NCBI GenBank assembly: GCA_960531495.1
Contig: OY482855.1
Coordinates: 2,852,001-2,916,000, forward strand
DNA from: Zeus faber
Lineage: Eukaryota; Chordata; Actinopteri; Zeiformes; Zeidae
Reading direction: 5' to 3'
DNA: 64,000 nt
The stretch's first letter is position 1, and each line of letters starts with the position of its first letter. Positions 53,266 to 63,773 of this stretch are shown in pieces. Both the position numbers and the translations under genes were made by a program. The notes beneath the pieces were generated by a model that did no database searches, was not told the origin of the DNA, and worked only from the letters and a program-made list of their open reading frames with translations.

Positions 53266-54200
53266 ATTTAAAGAAAGAAAGAAAGATTGAAAGAAAGACT
53301 GAAAGAAAGAAAGATTGAAAGATTGAATGATTGAAAGAAAGACTGAAAGAAAGAATGACGGACAGAAAGATTGAAAGAAAGAATGAAAGAAAGATTGAAA
53401 AAAAGATTGAAAGACTGAAAGAAAGAATGAAAGAAACATTGAAAGATTAAACAATTGAAAGAAAGATTGCAAGAAAGATGGAAATAATGAAAGATTGAAA
53501 TAATGATTGAAAGTTTGAAAGAAAGTTTGAAAGAAGGATTTAAACAAAGAAAGATTGAAAGTAAGAAAGATTGAAAGAAATATTGAACGAAAGATTGAAA
53601 GAAAGGATGAAAGAAAGATTGAAAGAAAGATTTAAAGAAAGAAAGAAAGATTGAAAGAAAGATTGAAAGAAAGATTGAAAGTAAGAATGAAACAAAGATT
53701 GAAATAAAGATTGAAAGAAAGATTGAAAGAAAGAAAGATTGAAAGATTGAATGATTGAAAGAAAGACTGAAAGAAAGAATGACGGAAAGAAAGATTGAAA
53801 GAAAGAATGAAAGAAAGATTGAAAAAAAGATTGAAAGACTGAAAGAAAGAATGAAAGAAACATTGAAAGATTAAACAATTGAAAGAAAGATTGCAAGAAA
53901 GATGGAAAGCAAGATTGAAAGAAATAAAGATTGAAAGAAATAACAAAAGAAAGATTGAAAGAAATAATGAAAGATAGAAAAATTGAAAGTAAGAAAGATT
54001 GAAAAAATGAATGAAAGAAAGATTGAAAGATTGAATAAAGAATGAAAGAAAGATTGAAAGATTGAAATATTGAAAGAAAGATTGAATGTTTTAAAAAAGA
54101 TTGAAAGTATTAAAGATCGAAAGAAATATTTAAAGAAAGATTGAAAGATTGAAAGAAAGAATGAAAGATTAAACAATTGAAAGAAAGATTGCAAGAAAGA
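53266..54200 (+). repeat. Last array zone carrying TAAACAATTG boxes
   Basis: No gene is visible. The zone holds two related stretches with GAATGACGGACAG or GAATGACGGAAAG and then GAAACATTGAAAGATTAAAC, with boxes at 53,448 and 53,872, and a third box at 54,170. After this point the box no longer occurs in the window, which marks a change of repeat family. Confidence 0.75.
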
Positions 54201-56092
54201 TTGAAAAAAGAAATATTGAATGAAAGAATGAAAGAAATATTGAAAGAAAGTTGGAAAGAAAGATTGAAAGAAAGAAAGATTGAAAGAAATAACAAAAGAA
54301 AGATTGAAATATTGGAAAAAATATTGACAGATAGAAAAATTGAAAGTAAGAAAGATTGAAAGAAAGAATGAAAGAAAGATTGAAAGATTGAAAGAAAGAA
54401 TGAAAGAAAGATTGAAAGATTGAAATATTGAAAGAAAGAATTAAAGAAAGATTGAAAGATTGAAAGAACGATTGAAAGATTGAAAGATTGAAATAAAGAT
54501 TGAAATATTGAACGAAAGATTGAAAGATTGAAAGAAAGAATGAAAGAAATATTGAAAGAAAGATTGAAAAAAAGAAAGATTGAAAGAAAGATTGAAAGAC
54601 TGAAGGAAAGAATGAAAGAAAGATTGAAAGAAAGATTGAAAGAAAGAAAGATTGAAAGACTGATTGAAAGATTGAATGATTGAAAGAAAGACTGAAAGAT
54701 AGATTGAAAGATTGAAGATTGAAATATTGAAAGAAAGATTGAAAGAAAGATTGAACGACTGAAAGATTGAAAGAAAGAATGAAAGTTTGAAAGAAAGATT
54801 GAAAGACTGAAAGATAGAATGAAAGAAAGATTGAAAGAAAGATTGAAAAAAAGAAAGATTGAAAGAAAGATTGAAAGACTGAAGGAAAGAATGAAAGAAA
54901 GATTGAAAGAAAGATTGAAAGAAAGAATGAAAGAATGAAAGAAAGATTGAAAGATTGAAAGAAATATTGAAAGAAAGAGAGATTGAAAGATTAAAAGATT
55001 GAAAGAAAGATTAAAAGTAATAAAGATTGAAAGAAAGAATGAAGGAAAAATTTAAAGTTTGAAAGACTGAAAGAATGAATGAAAGAAAGATTGAAAGATT
55101 GAAAGAAAAAATGAAAGAATTAAAGAAAGATTGAAAGAAAGAATGAAAGAAAGATTGAAAGATTGAAAGAAAGATTGAAAGAAAGATTGAATGTTTGAAA
55201 GAAAGATTGAAAGAAAGATTTAAACAAAGATTGAAAGACTGAAAAAGAATGAAAGAAAGATTGAAAGTTTGAAAGAAAGATTGAAAGAATAAAAGAAAGA
55301 TTGAAAGAAATATTGAAAGAAAGATTGAAAGATTGAAAGAAAGATTGAAAGATTGAAAGATTGAAATAAAGATTGAAATATTGAATGAAAGATTGAAAGA
55401 TTGAAAGAAAGAATGAAAGAAAGATTGAAAGAAAGATTGAAAGAAAGATTGAAAGAAAGAAAGATTGAAAGAATGATTGAAAGATTGAATGATTGAAAGA
55501 AAGACTGAAAGATAGATTGAAAGATTGAAGATTGAAAGATTGATAGAAAGATTGAAAGAAAGATTGAACGACTGAAAGATTGAAAGAAAGAATGAAAGTT
55601 TGAAAGAAGGATTGAAAGACTGAAAGATAGAATGAAAGAAAGATTGAAAGAAAGATTGAAAGATTGAAAGAAATATTGAAAGAAAGAAAGATTGAAAGTA
55701 AGAAAGATTGAAAGAAAGATTGAAAGAACGATTGAAAGAAAGAATGAAAGAATGAAAGAAAGATTGAAAGATTGAAAGATTGAAAGAAAGGATGAAAGTT
55801 TGAAAGAAAGAATGAAAGTATGAAAGAAAGATTGAAAAATTGAAAGAAAGATTGAAAGAGCGATTGAAAGAAAGAATGAAAGAATGAAAGAAAGATTGAA
55901 AGATTGACAGAAATATTGAAAGAAAGAGAGATTGAAATATTAAAAGATTGAAAGAAAGATTAAAAGTAATAAAGATTGAAAGGAAGAATGAAGGAAAAAT
56001 TGAAAGTTTGAAAGACTGAAAGAATGAATGAAAGAAAGATTGAAAGATTGAAAGAAAAAATGAAAGAATTAAAGAAAGATTGAAAGAAAGAA

Positions 56093-56392
56093 TGAAAGAA
56101 AGATTGAATGTTTGAAAGAAAGATTGAAAGAAAGATTTAAACAAAGATTGAAAGACTGAAAAAGAATGAAAGAAAGATTGAAAGTTTGAAAGAAAGAATG
56201 AAAGAATAAAAGAAAGATTGAAAGAAATATTGAAAGAAAGAATGAAAGAAAGATTGAATGTTTGAAAGAAAGATTGAAAGAAAGATTTAAACAAAGATTG
56301 AAAGACTGAAAAAGAATGAAAGAAAGATTGAAAGTTTGAAAGAAAGAATGAAAGAATAAAAGAAAGATTGAAAGAAATATTGAAAGAAAGAA
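56093..56392 (+). repeat. 150-bp tandem duplication
   Basis: Two adjacent copies of about 150 bp each contain GATTGAATGTTTG, TTTAAACAAAG, GACTGAAAAAGAATG, GTTTGAAAG and GAATAAAAGAAAG in the same order. The offset between the TTTAAACAAAG words is exactly 150 bp. Neighbouring 1-kb units carry this module only once. Confidence 0.9.
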
Positions 56393-56460
56393 TGAAAGAT
56401 TGAAAGAAATAATGAAAGAAATATTGTAAGAAAGAATGAAAGAATGAAAGAAAGATTGAA
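56340..56460 (+). repeat. Uninterrupted paralogue of the LTR insertion site
   Basis: This stretch reads GAATAAAAGAAAGATTGAAAG, then a single AAAT (56,375-56,378), then ATTGAAAGAAAGAATG, GAAATAATG, GATATATTG and GTAAGAACGATTG. The same words in the same order flank the element at 63,305-63,769, where AAAT is present on both sides. It therefore behaves as the empty site for that insertion. Confidence 0.85.
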
Positions 56461-59400
56461 AGATTGAAAGATATATTGAAAGAAAGAAAGATTGAAAGTA
56501 AGAACGATTGAAGGAAATATTTTTAGAAAGATTGAAAGACTGAAAGAAAGAATGAAAGAAAGAATGAAAGAATAAAAGAAAGATTGAAAGAAATATTGAA
56601 AGAAAGATTGAAAGATTGAAAGAAAGATTGAAAGATTGAAAGATTGAAAGATTGAAATATTGAATGAAAGATTGAAAGATTGAAAGAAAGATTGAAAGAA
56701 AGATTGAAAGACCGAAGGAAAGAATGAATGAAAGATTGAAAGAAAGATTGAAAGAAAGAAAGATTGAAAGAATGATTGAAAGATTGAATGATTGAAAGAA
56801 AGACTGAAAGATAGATTGAAAGATTGAAGATTGAAAGATTGAAAGAAAGATTGAAAGAAAGATTGAACGACTGAAAGATTGAAAGAAAGAATGAAAGTTT
56901 GAAAGAAGGATTGAAAGACTGAAAGATAGAATGAAAGAAAGATTGAAAGAAAGATTGAAAGATTGAAAGAAATATTGAAAGAAAGAAAGATTGAAAGTAA
57001 GAAAGATTGAAAGAAAGATTGATAGAACGATTGAAAGAAAGAATGAAAGAATGAAAGAAAGATTGAAAGATTGAAAGATTGAAAGAAAGAATGAAAGTTT
57101 GAAAGAAAGAATGAAAGTTTGAAAGAAATATTGAAAAATTGAAAGAAAGATTGAAAGAGCGATTGAAAGAAAGAATGAAAGAATGAAAGAAAGATTGAAA
57201 GATTGAAAGAAATATTGAAAGAAAGAGAGATTGAAAGATTAAAAGATTGAAAGAAAGATTAAAAGTAATAAAGATTGAAAGGAAGAATGAAGGAAAAATT
57301 GAAAGTTTGAAAGACTGAACGAATGAATGAAAGAAAGATTGAAAGATTGAAAGAAAAAATGAAAGAATTAAAGAAAGATTGAAAGAAAGAATGAAAGAAA
57401 GATTGAATGTTTGAAAGAAAGATTGAAAGAAAGATTTAAACAAAGATTGAAAGACTGAAAAAGAATGAAAGAAAGATTGAAAGTTTGAAAGAAAGAATGA
57501 AAGAATAAAAGAAATATTGAAAGAAATATTGAAAGAAAGAATGAAAGATTGAAAGAAATAATGAAAGAAATATTGTAAGAAAGAATGAAAGAATGAAAGA
57601 AAGATTGAAAGATTGAAAGATATATTGAAAGAAAGAAAGATTGAAAGTAAGAACGATTGAAAGAAAGATTTATAGAAAGATTGAAAGACTGAAAGAAAGA
57701 ATGAAAGAAAGAATGAAAGATTGAAAGATTGAAAGATTGAACGATTGAAAGAAAGAATGAAAGATTGAAAGAAAAAATGAAAGTATGAAAGAATGATTGA
57801 AAAATTGAAAGAAAGATTGAAAGAACAATTGAAAGAAAGAATGAAAGAATGAAAGAAAGATTGAAAGATTGAAAGATTGAAAGAAATATTGAAAGAAAGA
57901 GAGATTGAAAGAATAAAAGATTGAAAGAAAGATTGAAAGTAATAAATATTGAAAGAAAGAATGAAGGAAAAATTGAAAGTTTGAACAACTGAAAGAATGA
58001 TGAAAGAAAGATTGAAAGATTGAAAGAAAAAATGAAAGAATTAAAGAAAGATTGAAAGAAATATTGAAAGAAAGATTGAAAGATTGAAAGAAAGAAAGAT
58101 TGAAAGAAAGAATGACAGTTTGAAAGAAAGATTGAAAGACTGAAAGAAAGAATGAAAGAAAGATTGAAAGAAAGATTGAAAGATTGATAGAAATATTGAA
58201 AGAAAGAAAGATTGAAAGATTGAAAGATTGAAAGAAAGAATGAAAGATTGAAAGAATGAATGCAAGTATGAAAGAAAGATTGAAAGATTGAAAGAAAGAT
58301 TGAAAGAACGATTGAAAGATTGAAAGAAAGAATGAAAGAAAGATTGAAAGATTAAAAGATTGAAAGAAAGATTAAAAGTAATAAAGATTGAAAGAAAGAA
58401 TGAAGGAAAAATTTAAAGTTTGAAAGACTGAAAGAATGAATGAAAGAAAGATTGAAAGATTGAAAGAAAGATTGAAAGAAAGATTGAATGTTTGAAAGAA
58501 AGATTGAAAGAAAGATTTAAACAAAGATTGAAAGACTGAAAAAGAATGAAAGAAAGATTGAAAGTTTGAAAGAAAGATTGAAAGAATAAACGAAAGATTG
58601 AAAGAAATATTGAAAGAAAGATTGAAAGATTGAAAGAAAGATTGAAAGATTGAAAGATTGAAATAAAGATTGAAATATTGAATGAAAGATTGAAAGATTG
58701 AAAGAAAGAATGAAAGAAAGATTGAAAGAAAGATTGAAAGAAAGATTGAAAGAAAGATTGAAAGACCGAAGGAAAGAATGAATGAAAGATTGAAAGAAAG
58801 ATTGAAAGAAAGAAAGATTGAAAGAATGATTGAAAGATTGAATGATTGAAAGAAAGACTGAAAGATAGATTGAAAGATTGAAGATTGAAAGATTGAAAGA
58901 AAGATTGAAAGAAAGATTGAACGACTGAAAGATTGAGAGAAAGAATGAAAGTTTGAAAGAAGGCTTGAAAGACTGAAAGATAGAATGAAAGAAAGATTGA
59001 AAGAAAGATTGAAAGATTGAAAGAAATATTGAAAGAAAGAAAGATTGAAAGTAAGAAAGATTGAAAGAAAGATTGATAGAACGATTGAAAGAAAGAATGA
59101 AAGAATGAAAGAAAGATTGAAAGAAAGGATGAAAGTTTGAAAGAAAGAATGAAAGTTTGAAAGAAAGAATGAAAGTATGAAAGAAATATTGAAAAATTGA
59201 AAGAAAGATTGAAAGAGCGATTGAAAGAAAGAATGAAAGAATGAAAGAAAGATTGAAAGATTGAAAGAAATATTGAAAGAAAGAGGGATTGAAAGATTAA
59301 AAGATTGAAAGAAAGATTAAAAGTAATAAAGATTGAAAGGAAGAATGAAGGAAAAATTGAAAGTTTGAAAGACTGAAAGAATGAATGAAAGAAAGATTGA

Positions 59401-60000
59401 AAGATTGAAAGAAAAAATGAAAGAATTAAAGAAAGATTGAAAGAAAGAATGAAAGAAAGATTGAATGTTTGAAAGAAAGATTGAAAGAAAGATTTAAACA
59501 AAGATTGAAAGACTGAAAAAGAATGAAAGAAAGATTGAAAGTTTGAAAGAAAGAATGAAAGAATAAAAGAAATATTGAAAGAAATATTGAAAGAAAGAAT
59601 GAAAGATTGAAAGAAATAATGAAAGAAATATTGTAAGAAAGAATGAAAGAATGAAAGAAAGATTGAAAGATTGAAAGATATATTGAAAGAAAGAAAGATT
59701 GAAAGTAAGAACGATTGAAAGAAAGAATGAAAGATTGAAAGAAAAAATGAAAGTATGAAAGAATGATTGAAAAATTGAAAGAAAGATTGAAAGAACAATT
59801 GAAAGAAAGAATGAAAGAATGAAAGAAAGATTGAAAGAAAGAAAGATTTAAAGAATAAAAGATTTAAAGAAAGATTGAAAGACTAAAAGTAAGAATGAAA
59901 AAATGAATGAAAGAAAGATTGAAAGATTGAAATATTGAAAGAAAGAATGAAAGATTGAAAGAAAGAATGAAAGAACCATTGAAAGAAAGAATGAAAGAAT

Positions 60001-61314
60001 GAAAGAAAGATTGAAAGGTTGAAAGAAATATTGAAAGAAAGAGAAAATGAAAGTAAGAAAGATTGAAAGAAAGATTGAAAGTAATAAAGATTGAAGAAAG
60101 AATGAAAGAAAAATTGAAAGATTGAAAGAAAGATTTAAAGAAAGATTGAAAGACTGAAAGAAAGAATGAATAAAAGAGTTAAAGAAAGATTGAAAGATTG
60201 AAAGAAAGATTGAAAAAATAAAGATTGAAAGAAAGAAAGATTTAAGGAAAGAAAGATTTAAAGAAAGATTGAAAGACTAAAAGTAAGAATGAAAAAAAAG
60301 AATGAAAGAAAGATTGAAAAAAACAAAGATTGAAAGAAAGAAAGATTTATAGAAAGATTGAAAGAAAGATTGAAAAAAGAAATAAAGATTGAAAGAAAGA
60401 TTGAAAGAATGATTGAAAGAAAGAATGAAAGAATGATAGAAAGATTGAAAGAATGAAAGATTGAAAGAAATATTGAAAGAAAGATTGAAAGTTAGAAAGA
60501 AAGAATGAAAGAAAGATTGAAAGAAAGATTGAAAGAAAGATTGAAAGTTTGAAAAAAAGATTGAAAGAAAGATTTAAAGAAAGATTGAAAGACTGAAGGA
60601 AAGAATGAATGAAAGATTGAAAGAAAGATTGAACGAAAGAAAGATTGAAAGTATTAAAGATTGAAAGAAATATTGAAAGAAAGATTGAAAGATTGAAAGA
60701 TAGAATGAAAGAAAGCTTGAAAGATTGAAAGATTGAAAGAAAGAATGAAAGAAAGATTGAGAGATTGAAGGAAAGATTGAAAGAAAGATTGAAAGATTGA
60801 AAGAAAGAATGAAAGAACGATTGAAAGAAAGAATGAAAGAATGAAAGAAAGATTGAAAGATTGAAAGAAATATTGAAAGAAAGAGAGATTGAAAGAATGA
60901 AAGAATGAAAGAAAGATTGAAAGATTGAAAGAAAGGTTGAAAAAAAGAATGAATTAAAGAAAGATTGAAAGATTGAAAGATTGAAAGAAATATTGAAAGA
61001 AAGATTCAAAAAAGAAAGATTGAAAGAACGATTGAAAAAAACAAAGAAAGATTGAATGATCGAAAGATTTAAAGAAAGAAAGATTTAAAGAAAGATTGAA
61101 AGACTAAAAGTAAGAATGAAAAAAAAGAATGAAAGAAAGATTGAAAAAATCAAAGAAAGATTGAAAGAAATAAAGATTTATAGAAAGATTGAAATAAAGA
61201 ATGAAAGAAAGATTGAAAGAAAGGTTGAAAGATAGAATGAAAGAAAGATTGAAATATTAAAAGAAAGAAAGATTGAAAGTAAGGAAGATTGAAAGAAAGA
61301 ATGAAAGAAACAAA
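60001..61314 (+). repeat. Array zone with block-A-like words
   Basis: No gene is visible. CTAAAAGTAAGAATG followed by GAAAAAAAAGAATG, typical of block A at the left end of the window, is seen again near 60,280 and 61,098 (and a variant near 59,884). This shows that the left and right parts of the array share ancestry although the middle differs. Confidence 0.7.
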
Positions 61315-62530
61315 AAAAGACTGATAAAAAGATAGAAAGATTGAGAGGTCGAAAGATTTAAAGAAAGATAGATTGAAAGAAAGATTGAAAGACTGAAATA
61401 AAGAATGAAAGAAAGATTGAAAGAAAGGTTGAAAGAAAGATTGAAAGAAAGATTGAAGGAAAGATTGAAAGAAAGAAAGATTGTAAGAAAGAATGATATA
61501 AAGATTGAAAGAAAGAAAGATTGAAAGAAATAAAGAAATATTGAAAGAAAGATTGAAAGATTGAAAGAAAGATTGAAAGACAGAAAGATTGAAAGAAGGA
61601 ATGAAAGAAAGATTGAAAGATAGATTGAAAGACAGAAATGTTGAAAGAAACAATGAAAGAAAGATTTAAAAATGAAAGAAAGATTGAAAGAAAGAAAGAT
61701 TGAAAGAAAGAATGAAACAAAGATTGAAAGAAAGAAAGATTTAAAGAAAGATTTAAAGACTGAAATAAAGAATGAAAGAAAGATTAAAAGAAAGGTTGAA
61801 AGATAGAATGAAAGAAAGATTGAAAGATTGAAAGTTTGAAAGAAAGATTGAAAGAAAGATTTAAAGAAAGATTGAAAGACTAAAAGAAAGAATGAAAGAA
61901 AGATTGAAAGATTGAAAGAAAGAATGAAAGAATGAAAGAATGAAAGAAAGATTGAAAGATTGAAAGAAAGATTGAAAAATTGAAAGATTGAAAGAAAGAT
62001 TGAAAAATTGAAAGATTGAAAGAAAGATTGAAAAAAGAAAGATTGAAAGCACGATTGAAAAAAGATTGAAAGATTGAAAGAAAGAATGAAAAAATGAAAG
62101 AAAGATTAAAAGATTGAAAGAAATATTGAAAGAGAGAAAAAAAGACTGATAAAAAGATAGAAAGATTGAGAGATCGAACGATTTAAAGAAAGATAGATTG
62201 AAAGAAAGATTGAAAGACTGGAATAAAGATTGAAAGAAAGATTGAAAGAAAGGTTGAAAGAAAGATTGAAAGAAAGTGTGAAAGAAAGATTGAAAAAAGA
62301 AAGATTGAAAGAAAGATTGAAAGAAAGATTGAAAGAAAGAAAGATTGTAAGAAAGAATGAAATAAAGATTGAAAGAAATAAAGAAATATTGATAGAAAGA
62401 TTGAAGGATTGAAAGAAAGATTGAAAGACAGAAAGATAGAAAGAAGGAATGAAAGAAAGATTGAAAGACAGAAATGTTGAAAGAAACAATGAAAGAAAGA
62501 TTTAAAAATGAAAGAAAGATTGAAAGAAAG
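61315..62530 (+). repeat. 0.83-0.86-kb duplicated module
   Basis: GACTGATAAAAAGATAG followed by GATTGAGAGGTCG (61,319) recurs at 62,144 with GATTGAGAGATCG. ATTGTAAGAAAGAATG recurs at an offset of 864 bp (61,481 and 62,345), and GACAGAAATGTTG at 836 bp (61,631 and 62,467). The changing offset shows that the two copies have since gained and lost short pieces. No gene is visible. Confidence 0.8.
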
Positions 62531-63300
62531 AAAGATTGAAAGAAAGAATGAAAGAAAGATTGAAAGAAAGAATGAAAGAATGAAAGAAAGATTGAGAGAT
62601 TGAAAGAAATATTGAAAGAAAGAAAGATGGAAAGAATGAAAGAATGAAAGAAAGATTGAAAGATTGAAAGAAAGGTTGAAAAAAAGAAAGAATTAAAGAA
62701 AGATTGAAAGAAAGAAAGATTGAAAGTAAGAAAGATTGAAAGAAAGAATGAAAGTTTGAAAGAAAGAATGAAAGTATGAAAGAAAGATTGAAAAATTGAA
62801 AGAAAGATTGATAGAACAATTGAAAGAAAGAATGAAAGAATGAAAGAAAGATTGAAAGATTGAAAGATTGAAAGAAAGAATGAAAGATTGAAAGAAAGAA
62901 TGAAAGTATGAAAGAAAGATTGAATGATTGAAAGAAAGATTGAAAGAAAGATTGAAAGAACGATTGAAAGAAAGAATGAAAGAATGAATGAAAGATTGAA
63001 AGAAATATTGAAAGTAATAAAGATTGAAAGAAAGAATGAAGGAAAAATTGAAAGTTTGAAAGACTGAAAGAATGAATGAAAGATTGAAAGATTGAAAGAA
63101 AAAATGAAAGAATTAAAGAAAGATTGAAAGAAAGAATGAAAGAAAGATTGAAAGATTGAAAGAAAGATTGAAAGAAAGATTGAATGTTTGAAAGAAAGAT
63201 TGAAAGAAAGATTTAAACAACGATTGAAAGACTGAAAAAGAATGAAAGAAAGATTGAAAGTTTGAAAGAAAGAATGAAAGAATAAAAGAAAGATTGAAAT
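62531..63300 (+). repeat. Array zone left of the LTR-like insertion
   Basis: The zone belongs to the 54-60 kb family. It includes TTTAAACAACGATTG (63,213) followed by GACTGAAAAAGAATG and GAATAAAAGAAAG, so the insertion lies in a regular unit of that family. No gene is visible. Confidence 0.8.
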
Positions 63301-63304
63301 AAAT
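63301..63304 (+). repeat. Target-site duplication AAAT, left
   Basis: AAAT directly precedes the TG at the left end of the inserted element and is matched by AAAT at 63,770-63,773. The uninterrupted paralogue at 56,375-56,378 has AAAT once, which supports duplication on insertion. Confidence 0.75.
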
Positions 63305-63385
63305 TGTAGTTTAGTTTCTTGATGGGTGTGATGTGCTGAAGAATGAAGGAGTGACCGCTGACACTGACTTGAATAAAATAATACT

Positions 63386-63391
63386 TTTATT
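63386..63391 (-). promoter_or_regulatory. Candidate LTR polyadenylation signal AATAAA
   Basis: The minus strand reads GTGTAATAAAAGTATT here. The position, about 80 bases from the 3' end of the element in minus orientation, fits the R region of an LTR. An AATAAA also occurs on the plus strand at 63,372-63,377. In that orientation it would lie only about 67 bases from the element's 5' end, which fits an LTR less well. Confidence 0.45.
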
Positions 63392-63483
63392 ACACAAATC
63401 AGCATCAAACCAGACTTGCCATGGATGTCCTGGGAGAGACCCGAGCCGGATGGAATCTCTGCCAAGTGACGCTCTGCATTCGC

Positions 63484-63490
63484 TTTTAAA
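63484..63490 (-). promoter_or_regulatory. Candidate TATA-like box TTTAAAA of the LTR
   Basis: The minus strand reads GCTTTAAAAGCG. It lies about 95 bases upstream of the candidate polyadenylation signal, a spacing that would leave an R region of under 100 bases. The call rests on position and a short match only. Confidence 0.3.
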
Positions 63491-63769
63491 GCTGTACAGA
63501 GATAACATACCACATCTGGTTCCAACCCATAGGTGCCCGCTCAGCCTCTGTCTTGTCATAAATCTAAACATTTCCTCCTCTGGTCGAGAGGGAAGAATCA
63601 ACAAAATTTCTCTCCCATAGGACCTCTGAATAGACCCATTGTTGTTTTCGTTCTTCGTATGACATAGAGGCAATAAATCTAATAGTAACATAGTTAATAT
63701 TATGACCGCACTATATCTCAGCTTTGGGAGCTCAGTAACCTATTCACCTCAAACCTTCCAGACACCTCA

Positions 63770-63773
63770 AAAT
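63770..63773 (+). repeat. Target-site duplication AAAT, right
   Basis: AAAT directly follows the terminal CA of the inserted element and matches 63,301-63,304. It is followed by ATTGAAAGAAAGAATG, as in the uninterrupted paralogue near 56,379. Confidence 0.75.

Larger units (their letters stand above)
54201..60000 (+). repeat. Array zone with roughly 1-kb higher-order period
   Basis: The landmark TTTAAACAAAG followed by GACTGAAAAAGAATG recurs with its C at 55,225, 56,142, 56,292, 57,441, 58,522 and 59,499, giving spacings of 917, 150, 1,149, 1,081 and 977 bp. A second landmark, GATTGAAGATTG, occurs near 54,713, 55,523, 56,823 and 58,877. Units also share GAACGACTG, GACCGAAGG and GATATATTG words in the same order. 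No gene is visible. Confidence 0.85.
1..63304 (+). repeat. Giant GAAA/GATT simple-sequence-derived satellite array
   Basis: The whole stretch is built from four-base words, overwhelmingly GAAA, GATT and GAAT, joined as GAAAGATT (8 bp) and GAAAGAAAGATT or GAAAGAAAGAAT (12 bp). Rarer words (GTTT, GACT, GATG, GATA, AACGATT, AACAATG, GATTGCAAG) act as landmarks that reveal larger repeat units. The plus strand is purine-rich with nearly no C, and this orientation is kept throughout except for a 24-bp patch at 53,227-53,250. The array begins before base 1. It is too degenerate to be a plain microsatellite and is better described as a satellite with higher-order repeats. Known simple-sequence satellites such as human satellites II/III offer a loose analogy only. 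I cannot name the family or the species. No gene is visible inside it. Confidence 0.97.
63305..63769 (-). mobile_element. Solo LTR of a retrotransposon or endogenous retrovirus (probable)
   Basis: This 465-bp stretch is the only complex, balanced-composition DNA in the window. On the plus strand it begins TGTAG and ends CCTCA, so it has the TG...CA ends shared by LTRs. It is flanked by AAAT duplications and sits in a repeat unit whose empty version is present at 56,340-56,460. On the minus strand an AATAAA signal (63,386-63,391) lies about 80 bases before the 3' end, and a TTTAAAA box (near 63,484-63,490) about 95 bases before that. This gives a plausible U3-R-U5 layout and makes minus the likely sense strand. 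The array resumes at once on both sides, so no internal region or second LTR is present. A 4-bp duplication suits gammaretrovirus-like ERVs and some Ty3/Gypsy elements, and I cannot choose between them. Another non-coding element is possible. Frames running through it carry no recognisable protein motif. Confidence 0.65.

Noticed and set aside
1-63300. CRISPR array with degenerate repeats
   Set aside because: There are no unique spacers and no constant repeat with regular spacing. All sequence is the same lattice.
1-63300. Array of interferon-response-type sites (GAAANNGAAA)
   Set aside because: GAAA words are spaced in multiples of four (periods 4, 8, 12), not six, so the required arrangement is not generated except by rare phase breaks.
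1-63300. Bacterial promoter-like words (TTGAAA followed by TATAAA-like variants)
   Set aside because: TTGAAA is part of the repeat word itself and occurs thousands of times. It has no information value here, and the context is eukaryotic.
61861-63525. A 554-codon minus-strand frame whose first part is not repetitive
   Set aside because: The non-repetitive start is LTR sequence read through into the array. It has no recognisable protease, polymerase, integrase, gag or envelope motif, and LTRs are normally non-coding here.
63311-63691. Two overlapping opposite-strand frames of 126 and 95 codons inside the 465-bp element
   Set aside because: They overlap on opposite strands in a short element that has LTR ends and a flanking duplication. 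Frames of this length are expected by chance in complex DNA, and I recognise no family.
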